Shown: one piece after another, positions 20,697-29,952 of the stretch
How the letters are laid out: the number at the start of each line of letters is the position of its first letter
Numbering within the stretch: the stretch's first letter is position 1
NCBI GenBank assembly: GCA_016218815.1
Contig: JACRCX010000034.1
Span: 1 to 35,849 of the forward strand
Length of the DNA stretch: 35,849 nucleotides
From: Deltaproteobacteria bacterium
Lineage (GTDB): Bacteria; Myxococcota_A; Polyangia; DRWM01; JAAZOP01
Reading direction: 5' to 3'
Translations under genes and position numbers: made by a program
The notes under the pieces: model-generated
The model's input: only the letters and a program-made list of their open reading frames with translations
Databases searched by the model: none
Told to the model about the DNA's origin: nothing

Positions 20697-23159
20697 ATGC
20701 TGCATCGGCGATGGGCCGCGGGGGTGCTCGTGCTGCTCTCTTCGGTCTGGGTCGGTTGTCCCGGAGGGCGCACGGCACCGGACGACGACGCGGACGACGG
20801 CGAGACGGACGCCGGCGACGCTGCAACCGATGCGGCGGACGACGGGCGGCGGGACGCGCGGGATGCCGACACGGACGCTGTGGACACGATCGGCGGCCCG
20901 TGCACGGGCGATCTCGAGTGCCAGGACGAGCTGTTCTGCAACGGCGAGGAGATGTGCCTCGCCGGAACGGGCTGCACCGCCGGCATTCGGCCGAACTGCA
21001 CCGACGACAGCCCCTGCACCATCGATTCCTGCGACCCGGCGACGGACGGGTGCGTGCACGTGCCGCGCGACTTCGACGGCGACACGTACGTCACGAGCGC
21101 CTTCGGCTGCGACGCCTCGGGCGGCACGGACTGCAATGACGACGACCCCGCGGTGAACCCCGCCGCCACGGAGATCTGCGACGACGGTCGCGACAACGAC
21201 TGCGACACGAACGCCGACTACCTCGACGAGACCTGTCGCCCGGCGAACGATACCTGCACCGCCGCCGAGCCGCTCGAGGACGGCGTCATCCTCTCCACCA
21301 GCCTGCTCGGCGCGAGTCCGCACTACACCCTCCCCTGCTGGCCCTCGACCCCCGAGACGGGCGCGGACGAGGTCTTCTCCTTCACGCTCGGCGAGACGCG
21401 CGACGTCGAGGTGCAGGTGGTCGTCGGCCGCGACGTCGCGGCCTGGGTCGACCTCGAGCGGACCTGCGGCGACCCGGCATCATCCGTCCGCTGCCGCGGG
21501 GGCTCGGCAACGACCGACTTCCGGGCCACCTCGCTGGCCCCAGGCACCTATTTCATCGTGGTCAAGTCGCCGCGCGCGACCGACGTGATGGTGCGGTACC
21601 TCACCTCCGCGCCCACGCCGCCGCCGGCCAACGACACGTGCGCCGGCGCGATCGACATCGATCCCGGGGCGGGGGCCGTGACCGTGTCGCTGCCAGGCGC
21701 GCACGACGACTACGCTCCCTTGTGCGGCGAGGCCGGCCATCCGGACCTGTTCTACCGCCTGGTGCTCGGCGAGCCGCAGGCGGTGACGCTCTCCGTCTCC
21801 GGCGTGCCCTACGCCGACGCCATGGTCGCCTCCCTGCAGGGCGCCTGCGGTGACGAGACGAGCGACAGCATCTGCGTTGGCCCCGCCGGGACCGTGCGCC
21901 GTGCCTGGGTCGATGCCGGCACGTGGTACGTGGCCGTCGACGGCGACGTCGAGGATCCGTTCTTGCTCACGGTCCGGCTCGACCCGCCCGTCGCGCCGCC
22001 TCCGAACGACACGTGTTCGGGTGCGATCGACGTCTCGGGCGGCGGTGCCGTCTTCGGCACCCTGCTCGAAGCCTATGGCGATCATCCCGGCTGGTGCGTC
22101 ACCGTGGAGACAGTCGACGTCGTGTACGCGTTCACCACCGCGGAGGTCCGCGACCTCTCCGCCGATGTCTCGGGAGTCGCCTCTTCCGACAGCTTCGCCC
22201 TCGACCTGCGGTCGGCGTGCGACGACGACGCGACAACCCTGGATTGCCGCCGCGGCAACCCCGCGCACGTCACGAGTCGGAGCCTGCCGGCGGGCACGTA
22301 CTTCCTGATCGTGTCGGGGCAGCCCGTCACCACCGGCGGGCGCTTCCTGCTCGAGCTGTCGCTCGCGCCCCCGTCCCCGATCCCGCCCGCGGCGGCCTGC
22401 GCCGCCGCGATCGACGCGTCCGCGGGCGGCACGTTCGAAGGCTCCACCGTGGGCGCGGGGGACGACTACCAGTCGATGTGCCGCGAGGGCAGCGCGTGGG
22501 ACGATCTCGTCTACACGCTGCACCTCGCCACGCCGCACGACGTCGCCCTCGACCTTTCGACGGCGGGGATCGACGTCGCTCTCGACCTTCGCGCCGGATC
22601 GTGCGGTACCGGAACGGACTCGCTCGGCTGTCGCGCCGGCACGGTTCCGTCGCTGCGCGCGCGCAGCCTGGCGCCCGGCGACTACTGGATCCTCGTCGAA
22701 TCGGCGCTTCCCGCGACCACGACGCTCGACGTGACGGTCGGGCCGCCGACGTCGGCGTGCGACGCCGCGACCGACATCCTGGTCAGCTACGCCTCCGGCT
22801 CCACGTTCACCTTCACCGACTCCGGCACCACGGCCGGCCGGCCGGACGACTTCACGCCGGGCTGCGTCTCCTGGAGCAGCTCCCCGGACATCCCCTACCG
22901 TCTGGTCCTGCCCGCCCGCTCGGCCGTCGCCATCTCCGTGGACTTCACCGGCTTCGACGGCTCGCTGCACCTGCGAAACGCGTGCGACGATCCCGCCTCC
23001 GAGCTGGCCTGCAATGACGATTGCGGCGCCACGTCCCGCTCGTGCATCCCGGACGGCGGAACGGTGACGCTCGAGGCCGGCACCTACACGGTCATCGTCG
23101 ACGGGTATTCCGGCGGCTCGGGCCCCTACACCCTGACCGTCACGGCGACCCGGTTGTAG
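20697..23159 (+). CDS. Lipoprotein with MopE-like metal motif and five PPC-like domains
   Basis: The ATG lies 6 nt after GGGAGGGA; the frame upstream is not signal-like. The signal peptide ends SSVWVGC (Cys21). An acidic linker is followed by a cysteine module (ELFCNGEEMC ... CTIDSC, about 68-120) like the repeat units of the first gene of the window. Next comes a MopE-type segment at about 125-180 (DCNDDDPAVNPAATEICD, then DGRDNDCD), a calcium- or copper-binding motif in relatives. Five beta domains of about 120 aa follow. Most start with NDTC-type cysteines and contain a GTYFIVV strand, resembling PPC domains and the lipoprotein at 3055. It is probably an adhesin-like or binding protein on the cell surface. 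No catalytic residues are seen. Confidence 0.88.
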   Translation: MLHRRWAAGVLVLLSSVWVGCPGGRTAPDDDADDGETDAGDAATDAADDGRRDARDADTDAVDTIGGPCTGDLECQDELFCNGEEMCLAGTGCTAGIRPNCTDDSPCTIDSCDPATDGCVHVPRDFDGDTYVTSAFGCDASGGTDCNDDDPAVNPAATEICDDGRDNDCDTNADYLDETCRPANDTCTAAEPLEDGVILSTSLLGASPHYTLPCWPSTPETGADEVFSFTLGETRDVEVQVVVGRDVAAWVDLERTCGDPASSVRCRGGSATTDFRATSLAPGTYFIVVKSPRATDVMVRYLTSAPTPPPANDTCAGAIDIDPGAGAVTVSLPGAHDDYAPLCGEAGHPDLFYRLVLGEPQAVTLSVSGVPYADAMVASLQGACGDETSDSICVGPAGTVRRAWVDAGTWYVAVDGDVEDPFLLTVRLDPPVAPPPNDTCSGAIDVSGGGAVFGTLLEAYGDHPGWCVTVETVDVVYAFTTAEVRDLSADVSGVASSDSFALDLRSACDDDATTLDCRRGNPAHVTSRSLPAGTYFLIVSGQPVTTGGRFLLELSLAPPSPIPPAAACAAAIDASAGGTFEGSTVGAGDDYQSMCREGSAWDDLVYTLHLATPHDVALDLSTAGIDVALDLRAGSCGTGTDSLGCRAGTVPSLRARSLAPGDYWILVESALPATTTLDVTVGPPTSACDAATDILVSYASGSTFTFTDSGTTAGRPDDFTPGCVSWSSSPDIPYRLVLPARSAVAISVDFTGFDGSLHLRNACDDPASELACNDDCGATSRSCIPDGGTVTLEAGTYTVIVDGYSGGSGPYTLTVTATRL

Positions 23160-23217
23160 CTGCCGCGCCGTGCTTGACCGGCGCGCCGCGCGGAGTCAGT
23201 CTCACGGCGCGGGGAGT

Positions 23218-23235
23218 CCTCCTCGCGAGAGGAGG
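23218..23235 (+). promoter_or_regulatory. Hairpin that pairs with the Shine-Dalgarno sequence of the LVIVD gene
   Basis: CCTCCTC-GCGA-GAGGAGG is a perfect 7-bp stem closed by a GNRA-type tetraloop. The 3' arm is the ribosome site of the gene starting at 23242, 6 nt upstream of its ATG. In the mRNA this would block ribosome binding until it is opened by heat, a protein or upstream translation. Confidence 0.6.
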
Positions 23236-23241
23236 CTTTCG

Positions 23242-24417
23242 ATGGGTCCTTCAAGAACTGCTCTCTTCGTCGCGGCGATCGTGCTCGCGGGGCCGTCGCT
23301 CGCCGCATTCCCGGGGTGTGGTGTCGACGGCGGCACCGACTCCGGCGCTGACGCCGATGCCGTCGCCGACGCCGATGCCGTCGCGGACGTCGACGTCGGC
23401 GGAGACGCCGATGCCGTCGCGGACGCCGAGGCCGACGGAGACTCCGAATTCGGCGCGATCGTCGGGTTCGCCCAGGCCGAGTATGCCGAGGACCTGGCGC
23501 TCGTCGGGAGCCACGCTCTTGTCGCGTGCAAGACGAACGGCGTCGTGGTCTTCGACATCTCCGACGCGACGGCGCCGGCGCCCGTGACGACGGTCGACGT
23601 GGGCGGCGAGGCCTGGGACCTCGTCATCGACGGCGAGCGCGCCTTCGTCGCCGCGCGAACCGCCGGCCTCGTCGTGCTCGACGTCTCGGACCCGGCGAGT
23701 CCGTCGATCGCCGGGACGTTCACGCCCCTGGACGGCTCCGGCGTCGCCTTCGGGGTCGACGCGATCGCGCTCGACGGCGCCACGGTCTACGTGGGCGGCG
23801 GCAATGGCGCCAACGGCTTCGTCGCGGCTCTCGACGCGTCGGACCCGGCCGCCATCGGCCAGACCGCGGTGAGCGAGGCCGTCACGGGCGAGGCGGCGAC
23901 GAGCCTTGGCGCGGCGAACGACCACGTCTTCTTCGGCGGCGCCAACGGGCACCTCGTCGTCCTCGACTCGAGCCTCGCGGCCGTCGGGAGCTACTTCAAC
24001 CCCGGCACCGCCGGCCACGAGCCGTGGGGACTCGGCATCACGATCGACGGAGACCGGTTGTTCTATTCCGACTGGGGCGCAGGTCTCGTGATGCTCGACA
24101 TCTCGACCCCGTCCGCCCCGAGCGAGGTGGACGTGTACACGACGGCCGATGGAATCTACGACTCGGCCATCGCCCGGAACGTCGTCATCGCGGGGACGAG
24201 CCACGACCGGGTGGCCGTGGTCGCCAACTCGCAGGGCGGCCTGGCCGTGGTCGACGTGACGGACACGACTCTCGCCGAGCTCGCGCTCCTCGACATCGTC
24301 CCGGAGGGCGAACTGGCGGACGGGCCTCATGGCGTCGCCATCGATGCGGCGCGGAGCCTCGCCGTCATCGCCGACAACATGGCCCAGACGATCACCATCG
24401 TGCGGATCGCCGACTGA
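23242..24417 (+). CDS. LVIVD-repeat lipoprotein
   Basis: The ATG follows GAGGAGG by 6 nt. The signal peptide ends AAFPGC (Cys26). An Asp-Ala-Val linker, encoded by a degenerate GCCGAYGCC-type repeat at about 23346-23445, leads to a region of repeated blades. These have the pattern ALVACKTNGVVVFDISDA, then RAFVAARTAGLVVLDVSDP and similar, matching LVIVD repeats, which usually form a beta propeller. The repeats run to the C-terminus. No enzyme motif is visible and the function is probably structural or binding at the cell surface. The ribosome site is inside a stable hairpin, so translation may be regulated. Confidence 0.88.
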   Translation: MGPSRTALFVAAIVLAGPSLAAFPGCGVDGGTDSGADADAVADADAVADVDVGGDADAVADAEADGDSEFGAIVGFAQAEYAEDLALVGSHALVACKTNGVVVFDISDATAPAPVTTVDVGGEAWDLVIDGERAFVAARTAGLVVLDVSDPASPSIAGTFTPLDGSGVAFGVDAIALDGATVYVGGGNGANGFVAALDASDPAAIGQTAVSEAVTGEAATSLGAANDHVFFGGANGHLVVLDSSLAAVGSYFNPGTAGHEPWGLGITIDGDRLFYSDWGAGLVMLDISTPSAPSEVDVYTTADGIYDSAIARNVVIAGTSHDRVAVVANSQGGLAVVDVTDTTLAELALLDIVPEGELADGPHGVAIDAARSLAVIADNMAQTITIVRIAD

Positions 24418-24508
24418 GAGCCGCAGGGGGGCAGATTTCCGGCCCGTGAATCGCTATGCTCCCGTTCCGTCCAAGGGCGGCCCGGAGCACGGGCGAGGAG
24501 AGGTGACC

Positions 24509-25225
24509 ATGAAGCGGACGGTGGTTGTGGTGACGGCAAGCCTCGCGGCGGCGCTGGCGGCGGGCGTCGCGGCGCAGACGACCGGCATGGTGACCGACGA
24601 GGAGACCGGGCAGTCCTTCCCGTCGAGCGAGGACTTCGGCGGGTCGGCGCACACCTTGATCGGCGTCGGCGCCTTCGAGGCCTACGGCGCGTTCAACGTC
24701 TACGGCGCCGGGTTCTACCTGGACACCGAAGCGTCGAAGCGCTCGTGGCAACGCTTCCTCGCCAACCAGGGCGCCTCGTTCGTCACCGACGGCCAGGTGA
24801 ACTGGGACGGGCTGAAGAACTCCTCGACGCTGTACCAGTGGATCTACTCCGGCTCGTTCCCCAAGGCGATCTGGATCAAGGTCGTGCGCGACGTGAGCCG
24901 CCAGGAGGTGCTGGACATGCACCAGGACCTCATGCGGCGCCTGGTGGACGACTACGACACCGCCTCGACCCAGCCGCCGCTCAAGAACTACATCGACGCG
25001 GTGTGCAACGACGGCGTGGTGGGCGACGAGCTGCGCATCTGGACCAAGGGCACCACGATCTACGTCAAGGGCAGCCGAGGGTCGCTGGTGACCATCGAGG
25101 ATGCCGGCTCGATCATTCGCGTCGTCTGGCAGCTCTGGTTCGGCGGCTCGCCGATCTCCGTCCCCCTGCGCCGCGGCCTGGTCGACAACCTGGAGAACCT
25201 GGGCGGGCCGACGGCCAGCCCGTAG
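24509..25225 (+). CDS. Exported chalcone-isomerase-like protein
   Basis: The ATG is preceded by GAGGAGAGG and starts a signal peptide ending GVAAQ; upstream codons in the frame are not coding-like. The 238-aa product has the pattern of bacterial chalcone-isomerase-like proteins: GVGAFEAYGAFNVYGAGFYL, then KAIWIKVVRDVSRQEV, and late GDELRIWTKGTTIYVKG. Bacterial members keep the fold but usually lack the plant enzyme activity, and some bind fatty acids; the ligand here is unknown. A possible -10 box, TATGCT, lies at 24455. The SDR gene on the other strand converges with a gap of only 35 nt. Confidence 0.85.
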   Translation: MKRTVVVVTASLAAALAAGVAAQTTGMVTDEETGQSFPSSEDFGGSAHTLIGVGAFEAYGAFNVYGAGFYLDTEASKRSWQRFLANQGASFVTDGQVNWDGLKNSSTLYQWIYSGSFPKAIWIKVVRDVSRQEVLDMHQDLMRRLVDDYDTASTQPPLKNYIDAVCNDGVVGDELRIWTKGTTIYVKGSRGSLVTIEDAGSIIRVVWQLWFGGSPISVPLRRGLVDNLENLGGPTASP

Positions 25226-25260
25226 TCGACCAGAACGACAACCGTGACACGGGCGTGGGT

Positions 25261-26127
25261 TCAGCCCTTGAGGGAGAGGAGACCCTTCGTCGCCCGGCCG
25301 CGCTTCTTGTTGAGCAGGTAGCCGTTGACGCTCATCGCGAGGCGGAGGATCGACGGGGCAATGCCGTTGGCGAGGAGACCCGCCTTCAGCGTCGGCGTGA
25401 AGGAGATCACCTCCGTGTTGCCGGCGGTCTGCTTCAGGAGCTCCTCGGCGGCGACCTGCGGGGTGATGGTCGGGAGGCCCTTGGCCATGTCGCCGAACTC
25501 GCCGTCGAGAACCCGCTGGTGGAACTCGGTCATGACGGTGGGGAGCAGAACGGTGTTCGTCTTCACGCCGGTGCCGGCGAGCTCCTGGCGCAGCGCTTCC
25601 ATGTAGCCGACGACGGCGAACTTGGAGCCGCAGTAGCCGGCTCCGCCGTAGTTGGCCAGGACTCCCGAGCCGGAGGCGATCGTGAGCAGGCGGCCGTCGC
25701 CGCGCTGGAGCATGCCGGGCAGGAACTTGCCGATCAGGGCGATGACGGCGAAGTAGTTCACCTCCATCATCTTGCGGTAGTCGGCGAGCGGCTGCTTCTC
25801 GGCCAGACTCATGATCGAGATGCCGGCGTTGTTGATGAGGACGTCGGGGTTCCCCAGATCGGCCGGCAGGTCCGAGGTCGCCTGCTCGAGGCTCCGCTCG
25901 TCGGTGAGATCCACCTTGCGGACGATGACCTGACCCTTCGTGACGCCGCGAAGCTCGGAAGCCAGGGCCTGCAGCCCGGGCTCGTTCAGGTCGAGCAGCA
26001 GCGCCGACTTCCAGTGCGGCGCGAGGATCCTGGCCATGCACGAGCCGAGACCGCCGGCCGCGCCGGTGAGGATGACGGACTTGCCCTTGAAGGTCGCTGC
26101 AATCTTCTTCTCGTCGAGCTTTCTCAC
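25261..26127 (-). CDS. SDR-family NAD(P)-dependent oxidoreductase
   Basis: This 288-aa classical short-chain dehydrogenase has a cofactor motif TGAAGGLG at 21-28, an acidic Asp46 after the second strand that favours NAD(H), NNAG at 99-102, active-site serines at 152/154 (ASGSG), and YCGSK with Tyr165 and Lys169. All catalytic residues are present. The C-terminal part (VISFTPTLKAGLLANGIAPSI) resembles SDRs with a membrane-associating tail that act on lipids or sterols, but the substrate cannot be deduced. The GTG start is supported by AGGAG at 7 nt. It is the first of a run of minus-strand genes and is 78 nt from the next gene upstream. Confidence 0.94.
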   Translation of the reverse strand: MRKLDEKKIAATFKGKSVILTGAAGGLGSCMARILAPHWKSALLLDLNEPGLQALASELRGVTKGQVIVRKVDLTDERSLEQATSDLPADLGNPDVLINNAGISIMSLAEKQPLADYRKMMEVNYFAVIALIGKFLPGMLQRGDGRLLTIASGSGVLANYGGAGYCGSKFAVVGYMEALRQELAGTGVKTNTVLLPTVMTEFHQRVLDGEFGDMAKGLPTITPQVAAEELLKQTAGNTEVISFTPTLKAGLLANGIAPSILRLAMSVNGYLLNKKRGRATKGLLSLKG

Positions 26128-26205
26128 GGTTCAACTCCTGTCCCACCCGGGGAAGCGCGGAGCCTACCGCGGAGAGGCGGGTTCGTCCAAGCGCGTTCTT
26201 TCCTG

Positions 26206-28470
26206 CTACCGCAGGACTTCGCCGGTGACGGCGTCGACCACGAGGGCGGAACCGGACGAATCGGCGAATTCCCAGGCCGGGACCAGGGCGAGCGAGCCGG
26301 GCCCCGGGGTGCCCCAGACGGCGCGGACCGAGCGCAGGCGCAGCTCGCCCTTGACCGCGCGGGAGAGGTCGGCCGCCGCGAGACGCAGCGCGGACGCGGA
26401 ATCGAGGAAGAGCGAAGAGGGGGGCGCCGACATGGGGGCCGCGACGACGGACGGCCACCACGAGGACACGGCAATCGCGCCGGAGGGCGCCACGAGAACG
26501 GCGAAGTGGTCGGCGACGCCGTTGCCGCGGACCGGCAGCCCGTCGATGGTGCGCGACCAGCGGACGAACCAGCCGACGACGATCGGGTCGCCTCCGTCGC
26601 GCCGCGCGAGCACCGCGAGCGCGCGGTCGAGCACGGCGTCGGCGGGCAAGGCGCCGGTCGACGCCACGACCGCGGCGGCTGCGAGAGTCGTCGCCTCGTC
26701 CTGCGTCATGGTGGTGGGAGAGAGCTGTGACCACGCGTCGGGGAGCGCGGTCGTCCGGCGCCCGGAGTCGGGGACGAGGGCCGGCATTCGCGCCGGTGCG
26801 GCGAACGTGCGGCCGTCGTCGAGGAGGGTGTTCGAGGCCCAGAGGCGGCCGTCGGTCGCCAGCGGGACCCAGACGTCCGGCGGCCCCGGGGCCGTGGGGA
26901 TCGTACCGGTGCGCGCGGAGTACTCCACGATGTCGGCGCCCTCGCGGACGTAGCCGGCCCAGCGGTCCGACAGGCTGCCGACGGAGACGTTGGCCTGGTA
27001 CCAGGCGAGCATCCAGCCGGCGCCGCCTCCGACGGCGGTCGCGGTGTCGCGCGCGACGTCGTCGTCGATGATGTCGTAGGAGAGGTCGGTGTAGCCGAGC
27101 ACCGTTTCGGCGGTGGGACCGAACGCGGCCGCCCACGGCACCTCCAGCGTCAGGCAGGTGGCGAAGATCGAGTTGTGCGCCGCGAGGGTGACGGCGGAGA
27201 CGCCGAGGCTGCCGTCGGCGACGGCGACGATGCCGGTGTTGCCGTGACCGGTGTGGTAGAGGACCGTGATGTCCATCTCGAGGTAGGAGGTGAGGTCGGC
27301 CCGGGTGACGTCGGGGTCACGCACGACCCAGGAGTATCCGTTCGCGACCATGGCGTCGGCGAAGACATACATGTCGTTGCGGTTGAGCTCGTTGACGACG
27401 GAGGTGGCGGCGAAGGTGAGCGTGCCGGGGGTCGTGCTGCAATCGGTGAGGTCGTCGAAGTGCGCGCCGGGGAGGACCGCCTCGCAAGGATCGCCGTCGC
27501 AAAAGCCGTCGCCGGCCCAGCCGCAGGGGTCGTCGAGGCCGCACGTGCAGGCGTCGTGCGCGGATGCGGTGCACGCGCCGTCGCAGGCCATGACGGCGCA
27601 GTCCACCGAGTCGGCGAAGACCGTGCCTCCGGGAACGGCGGCCTCGCAGTCCGCGTGCTCGCAGGTGCCGTTCCCCGACCAGCCGCAGGGGTCGTCGGTG
27701 CCGCAGGTGCAGGCGTCGAGGGCGCCCTCGGTGCACGCGCCGTCGCAGACGCAGTCGTCCGTGTCGCTCAGTACCGGGACGCCCGGGAGGGCGGCCTCGC
27801 AGGCCGTCCGTTCGCAGGAACGGTTGTCGGTCCAGCCGCAGGGGTCGTCGACGCCGCAGGTGCAGGCGTTGTAGACGCCCCCTGAGCACTGTTCGTCGCA
27901 GGCGCAATCCTGCGAGTCGTCGAAGACCAGTCCGACCGGAACGGCGGCCTCGCAGGCCGCGGTGTCGCAGCTCCCGTTCCGCGCCCAGCGGCACGGGTTG
28001 CGGGGATCACAGGTGCAGCCGTTGAAGACGCCGCTGGAGCAGTCCCCGCCGCAGTTCTCCCACGAATCGCAGTCGGTGCCGTCGTCGAACGAGGTCCCCA
28101 CCGTGCGGTCGCACCGGCGGGCGTCGCAGATGCCGTCACCGGACCAGCCGCACGGATCGGACGGATCGCAGGTGCAGGTGGTTCGCTGCCCGGCGAAGCA
28201 TTCGCCGTCGCATTCGCCGGCGGCGTCGGCATCGGCGCCCGTATCGGCATCGGCGTCCGCGTCGGCGCCTGCGTCGGCATCGGCGTCCGCGTCCGCGCCC
28301 GCGTCGGCGTCCGCATCCGCATCGGCCGAGCTTTCCGCTTCGCCTGCGACATCCGCGACGTCCTGGTCGTCCCCGTCGCCCGACGAAGAGGTACCGGAAT
28401 CGCAACCGGCAAGAAACGATGCGACGAGGACGAGCGGAAACAACCAGGGAATCGAGCGTCGGTCGTGCAT
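26206..28470 (-). CDS. Lipoprotein with Cys-rich repeats and possible clan-CD (C25-like) peptidase domain
   Basis: The ATG at 28470 gives a signal peptide ending FLAGC (Cys23) and has AAGGGG upstream; the longer open frame begins in non-coding-like DNA. A linker of Asp-Ala and Gly-Ala is followed by five cysteine units of about 45 aa, each with CTCGxDDPCGWxGxGxC. After residue 400 comes DITVLYHTGHGNTGIV, with His409 in an HG motif, then IFATC with Cys439. The strand-HG, strand-C layout and the 30-residue separation resemble clan-CD peptidases such as gingipains (C25). The C-terminus (VPAWEFADSSG, VVDAVTGEVL) looks PepSY-like, a common inhibitor domain. A secreted, self-inhibited Cys peptidase is therefore possible but unproven. 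Confidence 0.85.
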   Translation of the reverse strand: MHDRRSIPWLFPLVLVASFLAGCDSGTSSSGDGDDQDVADVAGEAESSADADADADAGADADADADAGADADADADTGADADAAGECDGECFAGQRTTCTCDPSDPCGWSGDGICDARRCDRTVGTSFDDGTDCDSWENCGGDCSSGVFNGCTCDPRNPCRWARNGSCDTAACEAAVPVGLVFDDSQDCACDEQCSGGVYNACTCGVDDPCGWTDNRSCERTACEAALPGVPVLSDTDDCVCDGACTEGALDACTCGTDDPCGWSGNGTCEHADCEAAVPGGTVFADSVDCAVMACDGACTASAHDACTCGLDDPCGWAGDGFCDGDPCEAVLPGAHFDDLTDCSTTPGTLTFAATSVVNELNRNDMYVFADAMVANGYSWVVRDPDVTRADLTSYLEMDITVLYHTGHGNTGIVAVADGSLGVSAVTLAAHNSIFATCLTLEVPWAAAFGPTAETVLGYTDLSYDIIDDDVARDTATAVGGGAGWMLAWYQANVSVGSLSDRWAGYVREGADIVEYSARTGTIPTAPGPPDVWVPLATDGRLWASNTLLDDGRTFAAPARMPALVPDSGRRTTALPDAWSQLSPTTMTQDEATTLAAAAVVASTGALPADAVLDRALAVLARRDGGDPIVVGWFVRWSRTIDGLPVRGNGVADHFAVLVAPSGAIAVSSWWPSVVAAPMSAPPSSLFLDSASALRLAAADLSRAVKGELRLRSVRAVWGTPGPGSLALVPAWEFADSSGSALVVDAVTGEVLR
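28219..28326 (-). repeat. Asp-Ala/Gly-Ala coding hexamer array
   Basis: Thirty-six codons for Ala, Asp, Gly and a single Thr, mainly GCCGAY and GCGGAC hexamers, lie between the lipobox and the first cysteine unit. The array is less uniform than the one at 2589 and contains three near-identical ten-residue sub-blocks (ADADADADAG type). Confidence 0.85.
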
Positions 28471-28713
28471 GTGCGCCCCTTTTCTCGTGGCCCCCCGCCG
28501 TTCGCCGGCGGAGACTACACGGGAGGAGGTTGTCGAGCCAGGAGAAGCGGCGGATCGCTTGCGGGAAGTCACGCGCCGTCGCGTCCGCCCCGGCGGCGGC
28601 AATCGCTGCCATCGAGCGCCCGGACGTCCGCCGTCTCGTCGTGGTAGCGCACCAGCGCCGCCCGCAGGGCACCGCGGGGACCTCGTCGTCGTTGAAGAGC
28701 GAGCCGGAGCAGG

Positions 28714-29886
28714 TCAGAGCAGGGGGGGCAGGTACTCGCCGATCCGGCCGCCGCCCAGCTCGTAGATCACGGCGTCGGTCAGGGCGCCGTCGCCGTCGCC
28801 GGTGGTCACCCAGAAGTGGCCGAGGGCGCCCAGGCCCATCCCTTCGACGAGTTTGGCGCGGGAGCCGCCGAGCTCCTTGTAGGAGAAGCGGTTCCACTCG
28901 TTCCACTCGGTCTCGAGGGCGGCGGTGCAGGGGTTGTCGCTGCGGGACCACTGTCCGATGTAGTTGGAGGTCATGTCCGAGACGTAGACGAAGGTCTGGC
29001 CTTCGGGTCCGACGGCGACCTCGAGGCCGTCGCCGTGATCGCCGGCCATGTCGGGGTAGGAGAACTCCAGCATCCAGGCGCCGCCGCTGGAGGAGTAGAC
29101 GCCCCGGCTCATGGAGAGCATGTACCAGACCTCGTGGGCGGGGTCGTAGCCGAGGCAGCAGCCGTCGATCGCACCGGCCACGTCGCTATCGACGACCTTG
29201 CCGAGGTAGGAGCCGTCGAAGCCGAAGTGGAGGACGTCATCGCCGAAGATGCCGGGGTACCAGCCCGAGCCGCCGAGGAGGTAGAGTCCGGAGTCGTCGA
29301 TGTACATTTCGGAGTTCGTCGCGGCGTTGGGGTTGGGGCCGCCTGCGAGATGGATGGTGCGGTCGAGGGTGAGGGTCCGTTCCTGGAATGCCGGATTGGG
29401 GGGATCGTCGGCGGTGCCGTACACGCCGTCGGGGCCCTCGAGGAATGGCACCTCGTCGGCCTTGTCCGCGTCGGCGACGTAGACCCTGTAGACGTCGATC
29501 TCCCTCGGCGTGAACATGTCGTGGACGTAGACCTCGTCGCGGAAGCTGCCGGCGTCGCAGTACATGGAGCCGGGGACTTCGAGCCAGGAGAACTCGAAGT
29601 AGTCGGCCTCGAGGGGATCCGGCGGCGGGCAGAGCCAGCCGTCGGGGACGGCGTCCTCGGCGCCGCGGTCCTCGGGCCCGGCGTCGGCGTCCGCGTCGGC
29701 GTCCGCATCGGCGTCGGGGCCTGCGAGGCCATGGCACTGGCAGGCGTCGCCGGAGCATTCGCCGCCGAGGTAGTCCAGCATGCGGCACCGGGCGAGGCAG
29801 GTTTCGGGATTGCACCTCGAAGTCGCCTCGCCGCCGCAGGCGGCCAGGCAAAGCGGGAGGAGGATGAGGAGCGCCGGGTTCTTCAT
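28714..29886 (-). CDS. Lipoprotein of unknown function with short Asp-Ala linker
   Basis: I do not recognise the family. The ATG is preceded by AAGGA at 5 nt and encodes a signal peptide ending LAAC (Cys17). A small cysteine module (CNPETCLARC ... CSGDACQC, residues 25-51) and an Asp-Ala linker (58-69, bases 29680-29715) lead to about 300 residues of beta-rich sequence. It has patterns such as MYIDDSGLYLLGGSGWY, VLHFGFDGSYLGKVVDSD and QTFVYVSDMTSNYIGQW, which look like propeller blades of a surface binding protein. No catalytic motif is visible. RbgA lies 124 nt upstream on the same strand. Confidence 0.82.
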   Translation of the reverse strand: MKNPALLILLPLCLAACGGEATSRCNPETCLARCRMLDYLGGECSGDACQCHGLAGPDADADADADADAGPEDRGAEDAVPDGWLCPPPDPLEADYFEFSWLEVPGSMYCDAGSFRDEVYVHDMFTPREIDVYRVYVADADKADEVPFLEGPDGVYGTADDPPNPAFQERTLTLDRTIHLAGGPNPNAATNSEMYIDDSGLYLLGGSGWYPGIFGDDVLHFGFDGSYLGKVVDSDVAGAIDGCCLGYDPAHEVWYMLSMSRGVYSSSGGAWMLEFSYPDMAGDHGDGLEVAVGPEGQTFVYVSDMTSNYIGQWSRSDNPCTAALETEWNEWNRFSYKELGGSRAKLVEGMGLGALGHFWVTTGDGDGALTDAVIYELGGGRIGEYLPPLL

Positions 29887-29952
29887 CGAGATCCTTGCCC
29901 TCCGTCCCCGTGGACTGTATGGGGTCCGCCGCCGGGGGTCAACGGAGGCGGA

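Noticed and set aside
18189..21323. Open frame of about 1040 codons on the minus strand opposite the metalloprotease
   Set aside because: It is Val/Arg/Glu-rich with no motif and crosses two well-supported genes and their promoter.
25226..25260. Terminator between the convergent chalcone-isomerase-like and SDR genes
   Set aside because: No stable hairpin was found in the 35-nt gap.
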